This document shows, piece by piece, positions 46,561-54,601 of a stretch of DNA of 64,000 nt. The position numbers and the translations under genes are program-made. The notes under the pieces are model-generated. The model ran no database searches. It was not told the origin of the DNA and saw only the letters and a list, made by a program, of their open reading frames with translations. The DNA is taken from positions 124,001 to 188,000 of the forward strand of contig CANLVH010000006.1 of the NCBI GenBank assembly GCA_947494545.1, in the 5' to 3' direction. Source of the DNA: an uncultured Mesonia sp. (GTDB taxonomy: Bacteria; Bacteroidota; Bacteroidia; Flavobacteriales; Flavobacteriaceae). How positions within the stretch are numbered: position 1 is the stretch's first letter; each line of letters begins with the position of its first letter.

Positions 46561-47382
46561 TTATTTTTGAAAGTTGGTAACCCCAAACTTTCTAGCTTCG
46601 GCTTTTGCTCCAGCTGCCCAAGATTCTAAATTATTAATTCTAGTTTGGTTAGACGGGTGGGTGCTCAACCATTCCGGCGGTGCCTGTCCTCCACTTTTTT
46701 GTTGCATTCTTCTCCATAAATCCGGAGCAACTTCAGGATCATAGCCTGCAATTGCCATTAAAGTTAAACCAATTTTATCTGCTTCTGTTTCGTGGCTTCT
46801 GCTAAAAGGCAACATTACTCCAACTTGCGAAGCTACACCGTAAGCACTATTAAAAATTTGTTGACTTTCTGTTTCGTTAAAAGCAATATTTCCTGCAACA
46901 GCGCCCAATTGTTGTAACTGGCCGGCGCTCATACGTTGTTGACCGTGATTTGCCAAGGCGTGAGCAACTTCGTGCCCCAACACTACTGCTAACCCGGCCT
47001 CATCTTTTGCTACCGGCAATAAACCGGTATAAACGGCAATTTTTCCGCCGGGCATTGCCCAAGCATTTACCATATCGTCTTCTTTAATTAACTTATACTC
47101 CCATCTGTAATTTTCTAAATAACCTTGGTAACCATTAGCATTTAACCAACGCTCAGAAGCTGCGGCAATTTTTTGCCCCACTTCTTTTACCATTCTTGAT
47201 TCAGATGTTCCTGTTACCACATCATGCTCTTTTAAGAACTGGTCGTATTCCTGAAATGCCATTGGCAAAATTTGAGAATTAGATACCAGCGCTAAGGTTT
47301 TCTTTCCGGTAAACGGATTTTTATTACAAGAAACCAGCAGAAATAAAACACTAAAAATAATACTGATGTTCGAAATTTTCAT
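46561..47382 (-). CDS. M48 family metallopeptidase, lipoprotein (BepA/LoiP-like)
   Basis: 273 residues from ATG 47382; the longer in-frame ORF would put 21 polar residues before the signal peptide. A lipobox LVSC is at about residues 15-18, then NKNPFTGKK. The zinc motif HEVAHALANHG is near 141-151 and the downstream Glu lies in SRSHETEADKIG. This is the periplasmic M48B/C type (BepA, LoiP) linked to outer-membrane protein quality control. Monocistronic, with a terminator. Confidence 0.92.
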   Translation of the reverse strand: MKISNISIIFSVLFLLVSCNKNPFTGKKTLALVSNSQILPMAFQEYDQFLKEHDVVTGTSESRMVKEVGQKIAAASERWLNANGYQGYLENYRWEYKLIKEDDMVNAWAMPGGKIAVYTGLLPVAKDEAGLAVVLGHEVAHALANHGQQRMSAGQLQQLGAVAGNIAFNETESQQIFNSAYGVASQVGVMLPFSRSHETEADKIGLTLMAIAGYDPEVAPDLWRRMQQKSGGQAPPEWLSTHPSNQTRINNLESWAAGAKAEARKFGVTNFQK

Positions 47383-47523
47383 AACATTGATTTTTTCTGA
47401 ATTAAAACTACAAAAATGCACCAGTTTAAAATAAAATTTTATCATGCCTTTAACAGAAGTATAGGGGAATAACGGAACGGTATTTGTAATTTTATTTAAA
47501 AATCAAACCTAAAAATGTTTAAA

Positions 47524-48012
47524 ATGAACAAGATACCTTCTTTACTGGTATTTATTCTTAGTTTTACCTTATTAAGTTGTAACAGTAAAGCCCAGAAGAA
47601 ACCAAAGGCTGATCAATTTCCTATTCAGAAAACAGAAAAAGAATGGAAGAAAGAACTTACTGCCGCCCAATACCACGTCTTGCGTTCTTCCGGCACAGAA
47701 AAACCTTTTTCTAGCCCGCTTAACAATATAAAAGAAGCCGGTACCTTTGTTTGCGCTGCCTGTGGAAAAGAACTTTACAAAACCAAAAATAAATTTGAAA
47801 GCGGTACCGGTTGGCCAAGTTTTGATCAGCCAATAGAAGGTGGCGTTTTTATAAGTAAAGACAATAAATTAGGTTACACCCGTAATGAAGTTTTATGCGC
47901 CGATTGTGGCGGACATTTAGGCCATGTTTTTAACGATGGCCCCAAAGAAACCACCGGTAAACGTTATTGTATGAATGGCGATGCCATGAAATTTATCCCT
48001 AAAAAATCTTAA
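47524..48012 (+). CDS. msrB: Peptide-methionine (R)-S-oxide reductase MsrB, lipoprotein form
   Basis: 162 residues. The signal peptide MNKIPSLLVFILSFTLLSC ends in a lipobox, so this MsrB is exported. The domain carries two zinc CxxC pairs, CAAC and CADC, FESGTGWPSFDQPI, and the catalytic Cys in RYCMNG near the C-terminus. It reduces methionine-R-sulfoxide in envelope proteins; the electron donor outside the cytoplasm is not shown. A second, leaderless MsrB follows after 3 bases. Confidence 0.93.
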   Translation: MNKIPSLLVFILSFTLLSCNSKAQKKPKADQFPIQKTEKEWKKELTAAQYHVLRSSGTEKPFSSPLNNIKEAGTFVCAACGKELYKTKNKFESGTGWPSFDQPIEGGVFISKDNKLGYTRNEVLCADCGGHLGHVFNDGPKETTGKRYCMNGDAMKFIPKKS

Positions 48013-48015
48013 AGC

Positions 48016-48408
48016 ATGAAAAAATACACTATAGAAAAATCTACAGAAGATTGGAAAAAAGAACTAGAACCAGAACAATTTAGAGTTTTACGAAAAAAAG
48101 GTACAGAAGCGCCCCATACCGGCAAATATAACTTGCATTTTGACGATGGCAGCTATAATTGCGCCGGTTGCGGAACAAAGCTTTTTGAAAGCGAAAGCAA
48201 ATTTAAAAGCAATTGCGGTTGGCCAAGTTTTGATAATGCTATTGAAGGAAGTATAGAATATGTGCAAGACAATAGCTTTGGTATGCAGCGTATAGAAGTT
48301 TTATGCGCTAATTGTGGCGGACATTTAGGCCACGTTTTTGACGACGGTCCAACCGAAAGCGGTACGCGTTACTGTATAAATTCTGCCAGTCTAAACTTTA
48401 ATAAATAA
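48016..48408 (+). CDS. msrB: Peptide-methionine (R)-S-oxide reductase MsrB, cytoplasmic form
   Basis: 130 residues with no signal peptide. Zinc pairs CAGC and CANC, KSNCGWPSFDNAI, and catalytic Cys in RYCINS. It is a diverged tandem paralogue of the upstream exported MsrB, about as long as the bare family domain. It probably serves the cytoplasm with thioredoxin as reductant (trxB is at 25829). Confidence 0.94.
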   Translation: MKKYTIEKSTEDWKKELEPEQFRVLRKKGTEAPHTGKYNLHFDDGSYNCAGCGTKLFESESKFKSNCGWPSFDNAIEGSIEYVQDNSFGMQRIEVLCANCGGHLGHVFDDGPTESGTRYCINSASLNFNK

Positions 48409-48428
48409 AAAACTTAAAATCATCTATT

Positions 48429-48980
48429 ATGAAAACAATTAAAATTTTTACGCTTGCATTGGTCGCCATTTTTGGCTTTACAGCTTGTGAAGGAGACCGC
48501 GGACCGCAAGGACCGCCGGGACCAGATGGCACCAATGGTTATATTGGCACTACAACAGAGTTTACAATAGACTTCCCACTAAATAACGAATTTATTTATG
48601 TGTTTGCAGACGATGGCATAGAGGTATTTGAGTCGGATGCGGTTTTGGTTTATCGCTCAGAAGAATCTCTATCTGACCCTTCGGGACCTATTAAGGTTTG
48701 GAAACAATTGCCGCAAACCATTTATTTTAATAATGGCACGGAGTTAGCCTATAATTTTGACCACACTTTTAATGATGTTAGATTGTTTGTAGAAGGCACC
48801 GCAGATTTTAACGCCATAGACCCAAACATTTATTTCAATAACCAACATTTTAGAGTTGTGGTAGTGCCGTCAGATTTTGCCAAAGACCCAAAAATAGACC
48901 TTTCTACCTTTGAGTCTTTACAAAAAGCAGCTAAACAAAATGGTAGAAGTTTAAAAAAACTAAATCTATCTAATAAGTAA
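48429..48980 (+). CDS. Lipoprotein with a short collagen-like segment
   Basis: 183 residues. The signal peptide ends in FTAC; directly after the lipid Cys comes EGDRGPQGPPGPDGTNG, a Gly-X-Y run of about five triplets, which looks like a short collagen-like stalk. The rest is beta-rich with no recognised motif. Proteins of this layout recur in Flavobacteriaceae. It lies 20 bases after the second msrB and may be co-transcribed. Function unknown. Confidence 0.8.
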   Translation: MKTIKIFTLALVAIFGFTACEGDRGPQGPPGPDGTNGYIGTTTEFTIDFPLNNEFIYVFADDGIEVFESDAVLVYRSEESLSDPSGPIKVWKQLPQTIYFNNGTELAYNFDHTFNDVRLFVEGTADFNAIDPNIYFNNQHFRVVVVPSDFAKDPKIDLSTFESLQKAAKQNGRSLKKLNLSNK

Positions 48981-49088
48981 TAGAAGCTAAGGCTGTATTT
49001 TACAAAAATTTAAAAAACTGGATAGCTTTTCGTTATGCGGATTATTACTTAAATTCGCAAATCTAATTTCAGCATAAACATAACAACT

Positions 49089-50480
49089 ATGAGTAAATAC
49101 GATATTATTGTTTTAGGTAGCGGACCGGGAGGTTATGTAACCGCCATACGCGCATCGCAACTAGGCTTTAAAACCGCCGTTATAGAAAAAGAAAATCTTG
49201 GTGGGGTTTGTCTTAATTGGGGTTGTATCCCAACAAAAGCGCTTTTAAAAAGTGCCGAAGTTTTTGAATACTTAAACCACGCCAAAGATTATGGGTTGAA
49301 AGTAGAAAAAGCAGATAAAGATTTTGGTGCCGTTATAAAACGAAGCAGAAATGTAGCTGAAGGAATGAGTAAAGGCGTACAATTTTTAATGAAAAAAAAT
49401 AAAATTGACGTTATAGACGGTTTCGGGAAACTAAAAAAAGGTAAAAAAGTAAGCGTAAAAGATAAAGACGGTAATACCAAAGATTACGAAGCAGAACATA
49501 TTATTGTTGCTACAGGTGCAAGATCTAGAGAACTACCTAATCTTAAACAAGATGGCGAAAAAGTAATTGGCTACCGCGAAGCAATGAATTTGAAGAAGCA
49601 ACCTAAAAAAATGATAGTTGTTGGTTCTGGTGCTATTGGAGTAGAATTTGCACATTTTTATAATGCAATGGGCACAGAAGTTACCGTGGTAGAGTATTTA
49701 CCAAACTTGGTGCCATTAGAAGACAAAGATGTTTCTAAGCAATTTGAGCGTTCTTTCAAAAAAGCCGGAATTAAAGTAATGACCAATTCTTCTGTAGAAA
49801 GCGTAGATACTTCCGGTAAGCAAGTAAAAGCTAAGGTAAAAACCAAAAAAGGGGAAGAAACGTTAGAAGCAGACGTTGTGCTTTCTGCTGTTGGTATTAA
49901 AACCAATATAGAAAATATAGGTTTAGAAGATTTAGGTGTAAAAACCGCAAAAGATAAAATTGAAGTAAACGAATGGTACCAAACCAACGTACCGGGTATT
50001 TACGCAATTGGTGATGTTGTTGCCGGACCTGCTTTGGCGCACGTCGCTTCCGCGGAAGGAATTCTGTGTGTAGAAAAAATTAAAGGAATGAAAGTAGAAG
50101 CTTTAGACTACGGCAACATTCCCGGTTGTACTTATGCCACGCCAGAAATTGCGAGTGTTGGTATGACAGAGGAGCAAGCCAAAGAAGCCGGCTACGAATT
50201 AAAAATAGGAAAATTCCCGTTTTCTGCTTCCGGAAAAGCAAGTGCTGCCGGTAAAAAAGAAGGTTTTGTAAAAGTAATTTACGATGCCAAATACGGCGAA
50301 TGGTTAGGTTGCCATATGATTGGCGCCGGGGTTACAGATATGATTGCCGAGGCAGTTTTAGGTAGAAAACTAGAAACTACCGGACACGAAGTTTTAAAAG
50401 CAGTGCATCCGCACCCAACAATGAGCGAAGCTGTTATGGAGGCTACCGCAGATGCGTATGACGAGGTAATACATATTTAA
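49089..50480 (+). CDS. lpdA: Dihydrolipoyl dehydrogenase
   Basis: 463 residues. FAD-binding GSGPGGYVTAIRA at the N-terminus; redox disulfide in CLNWGC with Cys41 and Cys46; NAD-binding GSGAIGVEFA; YAIGDV; and the catalytic His-Glu pair in HPHPTMSE near 440. This is the E3 component that reoxidises lipoamide in pyruvate, 2-oxoglutarate and branched-chain dehydrogenase complexes. No E1/E2 gene is adjacent, as is common for an E3 shared by several complexes. Confidence 0.96.
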   Translation: MSKYDIIVLGSGPGGYVTAIRASQLGFKTAVIEKENLGGVCLNWGCIPTKALLKSAEVFEYLNHAKDYGLKVEKADKDFGAVIKRSRNVAEGMSKGVQFLMKKNKIDVIDGFGKLKKGKKVSVKDKDGNTKDYEAEHIIVATGARSRELPNLKQDGEKVIGYREAMNLKKQPKKMIVVGSGAIGVEFAHFYNAMGTEVTVVEYLPNLVPLEDKDVSKQFERSFKKAGIKVMTNSSVESVDTSGKQVKAKVKTKKGEETLEADVVLSAVGIKTNIENIGLEDLGVKTAKDKIEVNEWYQTNVPGIYAIGDVVAGPALAHVASAEGILCVEKIKGMKVEALDYGNIPGCTYATPEIASVGMTEEQAKEAGYELKIGKFPFSASGKASAAGKKEGFVKVIYDAKYGEWLGCHMIGAGVTDMIAEAVLGRKLETTGHEVLKAVHPHPTMSEAVMEATADAYDEVIHI

Positions 50481-50497
50481 GATTTTATATTTCTAAT

Positions 50498-50536
50498 AAA
50501 AAAGGCTGTTCCCATAATTTGGAAACAGCCTTTTTT
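50498..50536 (+). terminator. Terminator of lpdA
   Basis: AAAGGCTGTTCC pairs with GGAAACAGCC (one bulged A) around an 8-base loop, with A-run before and T-run to 50536. Confidence 0.9.
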
Positions 50537-50562
50537 ATTATCCTTTAAAATAATTCTATATG

Positions 50563-50690
50563 AAAGTAGCTGTTTCAAAACCAATTTGTCACATTAAGCA
50601 CAGTCGAAATGTTTTATAAACAAGATTTAAATTTCTCGATGGCGCTCAAAAAGACAAGCAAGTATAATTTATGAAACAGCTACTTTTTTA
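50563..50690. repeat. Inverted repeat with degenerate interspersed element in its loop
   Basis: Perfect 15-bp arms AAAGTAGCTGTTTCA (50563-50577) and TGAAACAGCTACTTT (50672-50686), followed by Ts, enclose 94 bases. Inside, TGTCACATTAAGCACAGTCG near 50587-50606 and, inverted, the segment near 50632-50655 (TCTCGATGGCGCTCA then AAAAGACA) form a second, imperfect inverted repeat of the TGTC...GAGC...TCGA kind. It looks like an interspersed repeat sitting in a terminator loop. Confidence 0.7.
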
Positions 50691-50713
50691 TTTTAAATAA
50701 TTACAATATTTGC

Positions 50714-51262
50714 TTATAAAGAAGGGTCTAATTTAGCATCAAACTCCATATCTAATTGTAATTCTAAATTGTTGGCATCTTCTGTGCTTTCAAATTCAAT
50801 TACCAATTTTAAATCGTCAGACTTTACATAATCGTCTACATAAGCGTCTGTAGTTTCTAAATTTAAAACGGTTTGTCCGGAAGGTATACTTTCTAATTGC
50901 CCTACTTGCAAATACTCCAAATCTGCCGTACGAACACCTAATTTTACAGAATTTATAAAATCGAAATTTTCTTGATCGTCTGCATTTACCAAAGTAATTT
51001 TTAGATCGTCTAATTCAATTTCTTCTACTTGATTAAGCGCTTCGTCCGTATTTAACTCGGCTTCGATAGCTTGTTTTACGTTAAGATCTGTTTCTACCGG
51101 AATTTCAAATAAGTTGATTGGTAAGTAATCAATACTAACATTTTCGGTAACCGGAATATCGCTAATGGTTCTTATACGATCTATAACATCGTCATCATCG
51201 CTACAAGATGTAAAAATAAGACTTAAGATAATTGCCGGTAAAATTAAAAGTTTTTTGTTCAT
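50714..51262 (-). CDS. Putative surface lipoprotein, function unknown
   Basis: 182 residues. The signal peptide ends in FTSC and is followed by SDDDDV, a strong match to the acidic surface-export signal of Bacteroidota lipoproteins. The mature part is acidic, rich in Asp, Glu and Val/Leu with alternating strands, perhaps a small beta sandwich. No cysteine pair and no family recognised. Monocistronic; the inverted-repeat element lies downstream of its stop. Confidence 0.8.
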   Translation of the reverse strand: MNKKLLILPAIILSLIFTSCSDDDDVIDRIRTISDIPVTENVSIDYLPINLFEIPVETDLNVKQAIEAELNTDEALNQVEEIELDDLKITLVNADDQENFDFINSVKLGVRTADLEYLQVGQLESIPSGQTVLNLETTDAYVDDYVKSDDLKLVIEFESTEDANNLELQLDMEFDAKLDPSL

Positions 51263-51387
51263 TTTGCTTTGTTTTTTAGTTCAGAGCAAATAACTTCAAA
51301 TTTTATTACCTAGAATATCAAACCTTTGTTAATGCTGTTTCTCAGCTTGCTAAATTTTTTTTAACATTTCTTAAAAACTCCTAAATT

Positions 51388-52107
51388 TTAAGCTGGAAGC
51401 AAATCGATAAACCAAAATTTGTAGTCCCAATTGTCGGTTTCCTTAAAGCAATCGGTTTTTTTTGACGGACCGTAATCTTTCATTATCACTTCTCCCTTTC
51501 TAAATTTTACGGAATTAGAGAAAAGTGGACCATCGTAAACAAAGGTATGAAACTCGCCATTCTCGCCACACCAATCTACGTTGGCTGGCAAATCTTGCAA
51601 AAATTGTTTATTTATGGTTCGTCCGCAAAAAGATTTATCTAAATAGTTGGCATTTGCCGTTATCACGACCGCTTTATAACCGGCATCAATGAAATCTAAC
51701 ATCAGCTGTTTAGTGTCTTTTTTCCATAAAGGAAAAACGGGTTTGATGCTGAAATTAGCCAACTCTGCTTCCCGGTATTCGCGTAAATCTTCCAAAAGTA
51801 TATCTCCATAAACCGAATGTGTGAAGCCTTCTTTTTGTAAAACCTGCAAATGTTTATGCATAACTTTAGTATAAGCCTCCATAGATGCTTTGCCGTTTAA
51901 CTCTATTAAATATAAAGGTAAATTGAGTGCTTTTGCCTGTTGCTCTAGCAAATTTCGGCGAAGACCGTGCATAGAAACCCTATTGGTTTGGGTGTTTATG
52001 GTGGTAACTAGTTTTTTTATTGCTAAATTTTCTTCTTGCAGTTGGTGTAAACTCCACATTGCATCTTTACCACTACTCCAATTTAGAAAAGCTTTAGAAG
52101 AAAACAT
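51388..52107 (-). CDS. Dph6-related ATP-pyrophosphatase (diphthine-ammonia ligase family)
   Basis: 239 residues. PP-loop WSSGKD (10-15) identifies an N-type ATP pyrophosphatase, and the C-terminal half has GENGEFHTFVYDGPLF, the conserved motif of the Dph6/DUF71 family. In eukaryotes and archaea the family amidates diphthine; bacteria lack diphthamide, so the bacterial substrate is unknown. It ends 11 bases upstream-to-downstream from aroQ (start 10 bases after aroQ stop), so the two are probably co-transcribed. Confidence 0.88.
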   Translation of the reverse strand: MFSSKAFLNWSSGKDAMWSLHQLQEENLAIKKLVTTINTQTNRVSMHGLRRNLLEQQAKALNLPLYLIELNGKASMEAYTKVMHKHLQVLQKEGFTHSVYGDILLEDLREYREAELANFSIKPVFPLWKKDTKQLMLDFIDAGYKAVVITANANYLDKSFCGRTINKQFLQDLPANVDWCGENGEFHTFVYDGPLFSNSVKFRKGEVIMKDYGPSKKTDCFKETDNWDYKFWFIDLLPA

Positions 52108-52117
52108 TTGTACTGAA

Positions 52118-52537
52118 TTATTTGGTTATAAAACTGCGTATGGCAAGTTCATAACTTTGCAGACCAAAACCAATTATTACTCCTTTAGTATGTGGCGCAA
52201 AAAAAGATTTCTGTCGGAAATTTTCGCGCGCATAAGTATTAGAAATATGCACTTCTACCACCGGGGTTTTTATGGCCTTTACCGCATCTGCAATGGCTAT
52301 AGAAGTATGCGTATAAGCCGCAGCATTTAACACAATACCATCAAAATCTTTATCTGCGTCTTGTAATTTGCTTACAATCTCGCCTTCGCTATTAGTTTGC
52401 CAATGCGAGAGTTCTACATCTTTTAAGCTAAACTGCAATTGCCCAAAATAATCGTCAAAATTTTTATAGCCATAAACATCAGGCTCACGATTACCTAGCA
52501 AATTAAGGTTTGGACCGTTTAGGATAAGAATTTTCAT
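52118..52537 (-). CDS. aroQ: 3-dehydroquinate dehydratase, type II
   Basis: 139 residues, normal for type II. GPNLNLLGNREPDVYG (8-23) holds the conserved Asn and catalytic Tyr; NAAAYTHTSIAI near 74 and VEVHISN near 98 hold the substrate site and catalytic His. It converts 3-dehydroquinate to 3-dehydroshikimate in the shikimate pathway. Gene order in related genomes often puts xerD next to aroQ; here four beta-barrel genes lie between them. Confidence 0.95.
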   Translation of the reverse strand: MKILILNGPNLNLLGNREPDVYGYKNFDDYFGQLQFSLKDVELSHWQTNSEGEIVSKLQDADKDFDGIVLNAAAYTHTSIAIADAVKAIKTPVVEVHISNTYARENFRQKSFFAPHTKGVIIGFGLQSYELAIRSFITK

Positions 52538-52550
52538 AAATAATAAAGTG

Positions 52551-53048
52551 TTACAAGCCTATACCAAGACCTATGGTAAAGGTATTAAAATTAGCCGATC
52601 TAAAAGTATCACTATTTTCTGCAATTTTAAAACCGTACCGCGCTTCTATAAAAATATGATGAAAAATATCGTAACCTACGCCTACGGCCATATCTAAGCC
52701 CAACTTGTCTTTAAACTCTGCATTGCCTTCGCTTTCAAAAATATAGGTTGCTTGCGGTCCGGCTTGCAGGTGTAAATCTGTGTTGGCTACGTAATATTGC
52801 AACATTACCGGTAAATAAAGCAAATTGCTGTCGCCGGCATTTCCGTAAACTAATCCCGGCTGAAACTTAAAGGTATTGGAAAGGTGAAACTCACTATAAA
52901 AGCCAGCATAAAACCCGGACTCGCCGTCTGAATCTCCATCTGGACTTACATTTAGATACCCGCCGGTAATACCAACTTCTGTGGTTTGCGCTTGCGCGAA
53001 TTGAAATGCTGCTAAAATAATGCTTAGGCTTATTAATAATTTTTTCAT
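52551..53048 (-). CDS. Small outer-membrane beta-barrel (porin-family) protein
   Basis: 165 residues. The signal peptide ends near AQAQ. The mature part alternates polar and hydrophobic residues (EVGITGGYLNVS, FYSEFHLSNTFKFQPGLVYG, EARYGFKIA) and ends in FTIGLGIGL, the pattern of an eight-stranded OMP barrel of the PorT/OmpW-like family. It is the most diverged of four such genes here. Start 13 bases upstream of aroQ, so it could lead the minus-strand unit with aroQ. Function unknown. Confidence 0.82.
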   Translation of the reverse strand: MKKLLISLSIILAAFQFAQAQTTEVGITGGYLNVSPDGDSDGESGFYAGFYSEFHLSNTFKFQPGLVYGNAGDSNLLYLPVMLQYYVANTDLHLQAGPQATYIFESEGNAEFKDKLGLDMAVGVGYDIFHHIFIEARYGFKIAENSDTFRSANFNTFTIGLGIGL

Positions 53049-53112
53049 GGATAATTAGTTTTCGACGAAATTACTAAAAAGTCGGCATATGGCAGTAATG
53101 GGATAAAACAAA

Positions 53113-53142
53113 AAAGCGAAAACCTTATCAGATTTTCGCTTT
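53113..53142 (-). terminator. Terminator of the porin-family gene at 53169
   Basis: Stem AAAGCGAAAA (53113-53122) with TTTTCGCTTT (53133-53142); on the minus strand followed by TTTTGTTTTA. Confidence 0.78.
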
Positions 53143-53168
53143 CTTATTTAATTTAAGTAATTTTTAAA

Positions 53169-53786
53169 TTAGAATTTATATCCTACAGATATTTGAATTA
53201 CACTATTTTTTTCATCAAAATCATCACTAGTATCATCTATATCTGCTAAACCATAGTAATATCTTGCGCCAAACATAACTCCCATATCTAACGTATAGCT
53301 TAAACCACCATTTATTCCATAATCTAAAGATTTATAACCATCTTTAATATCAATCTCTGCACTTTCACTTTGTCCGCCACCACTAGCTTCATAATCAGAT
53401 TTTGCAGAAACTAAAAAACCTACTTGAGGTCCTGCTTCAATGGCCAACCCTTCTGTAACATAATACTTAAAGATTAAAGGTATATTAATATAGTCAAGCT
53501 TTACTTTATCTTCTGCAGTAAAAGTTTCTCCATTAAAAGTTTCTGATTCTTCATATTTATAGCCTTGCATAGAGTAAAGAAGCTCCGGTTGGAATGCAAA
53601 CTTTTCTGAAAACATAAATTCTGCAAAGGCACCAATATGTAAACCTATTTTAGAATCTGCGTCTTCTACATCTCCGGCACCATTTGCGATATTAACACCC
53701 GCTTTAGCACCAAATTGCATCTCTTGCGCTTGCACTCCAATAACACCAAAAATGGCAATAACTGCAATAAGTAATAATTTTTTCAT
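53169..53786 (-). CDS. Porin-family outer-membrane beta-barrel protein
   Basis: 205 residues. The signal peptide ends in VQAQ, then MQFGAKAGVNIANGAG opens the barrel, with FAFQPELLYSMQGY, INIPLIFKYYV, GLAIEAGPQVGFLVS and a final ISVGYKF ending in Phe, as usual for OMP insertion. This is the common flavobacterial PorT-like porin family. It is a clear paralogue of the gene at 54602. It has its own -7 octamer and terminator. Confidence 0.87.
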   Translation of the reverse strand: MKKLLLIAVIAIFGVIGVQAQEMQFGAKAGVNIANGAGDVEDADSKIGLHIGAFAEFMFSEKFAFQPELLYSMQGYKYEESETFNGETFTAEDKVKLDYINIPLIFKYYVTEGLAIEAGPQVGFLVSAKSDYEASGGGQSESAEIDIKDGYKSLDYGINGGLSYTLDMGVMFGARYYYGLADIDDTSDDFDEKNSVIQISVGYKF

Positions 53787-53810
53787 AATATATTAATTTT
53801 ATAGTTTAGT

Positions 53811-53818
53811 CAAATGTA
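53811..53818 (-). promoter_or_regulatory. -7 element of the porin-family gene at 53169
   Basis: Minus strand TACATTTG, exact TAnnTTTG, 24 bases before the ATG at 53786. Confidence 0.55.
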
Positions 53819-53903
53819 AAAAAAATATTTAAACTATGTTAAATTTTGCTAATATATTTTATACTTCCGAAAAGACAACCAAACAAAAGAAATAGAAAAA
53901 ACC

Positions 53904-53911
53904 TACTTTTG
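53904..53911 (+). promoter_or_regulatory. -7 element of the OMP gene at 53923
   Basis: TACTTTTG, exact TAnnTTTG, 11 bases before the ATG at 53923; the leader must be very short. Confidence 0.5.
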
Positions 53912-53922
53912 CTTAAAAAAAT

Positions 53923-54525
53923 ATGAAAGCACAAAAGATTATTTTAGCAATAATGACTGTTTTTGCCTTTTCTTTATCGCAAGCGCAAGAAAAGCAAGTT
54001 AAACGCATAGGTTTTCAAAAAACAGATAAATTTATTTCGGGGGCTATAGGTTATAGCACGATTTCGTATCCAGACGATTCTAAGACGAGTAACTTTAATG
54101 TAGCACCCAGGTTTGGTTATTTTATTAACGATTTTGTAGCCTTAGGAGCAAAAGTTGGTTTTTCTTCTGAAAAGCGAGAAGCTACAAACGGGCAAGAACT
54201 TTACAACAACCAATCGCTTACGCTGGGCGTTTTTGGACGCTACTATTTATTGCCGGGCAATAGGTTTTCTGTTTTTGGCGAAGTTGGTGTCGGATTTGGC
54301 ACTATAAAAAATACTGTTACAGACGATCGTTACAACGGCGTTAACGGAAGTTTTAATCCGGGCTTGAGTTATTTTATTTCCGAAAGTTTTGCTATTGAAG
54401 CAAACCTCGGATTAATAAGCTATGACAGCGTGAAGCAAGATATAGACGGAGCAGATGCACAAAAAGCTTTTGAAATTGGCCTCGATTTAAACAACATTAA
54501 TTTGGCGCTGATTTATAAGTTTTAG
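53923..54525 (+). CDS. Outer-membrane beta-barrel protein
   Basis: 200 residues. The signal peptide ends in SQAQ. Strands such as FNVAPRFGYFINDFVALGAK, LTLGVFGRYYLLPG, FSVFGEVGVGFG and the final NINLALIYKF fit an eight-stranded outer membrane barrel of the OprB/OmpA-like-N type. It is oriented opposite to the three neighbouring barrel genes and is less like them. Function unknown. A terminator shared with the gene at 54602 follows. Confidence 0.82.
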   Translation: MKAQKIILAIMTVFAFSLSQAQEKQVKRIGFQKTDKFISGAIGYSTISYPDDSKTSNFNVAPRFGYFINDFVALGAKVGFSSEKREATNGQELYNNQSLTLGVFGRYYLLPGNRFSVFGEVGVGFGTIKNTVTDDRYNGVNGSFNPGLSYFISESFAIEANLGLISYDSVKQDIDGADAQKAFEIGLDLNNINLALIYKF

Positions 54526-54550
54526 TAATCTGAGTATTCTTTAAATAACA

Positions 54551-54580
54551 AAAAGAGGAGCAAAACGCCCCTCTTTTTTT
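54551..54580. terminator. Bidirectional terminator between two OMP genes
   Basis: AAAAGAGG (54551-54558) pairs with CCTCTTTT (54570-54577), with an inner GC pair and T-runs on both strands. Confidence 0.82.
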
Positions 54581-54601
54581 TATTCATTATTTTTTTATGT
54601 C

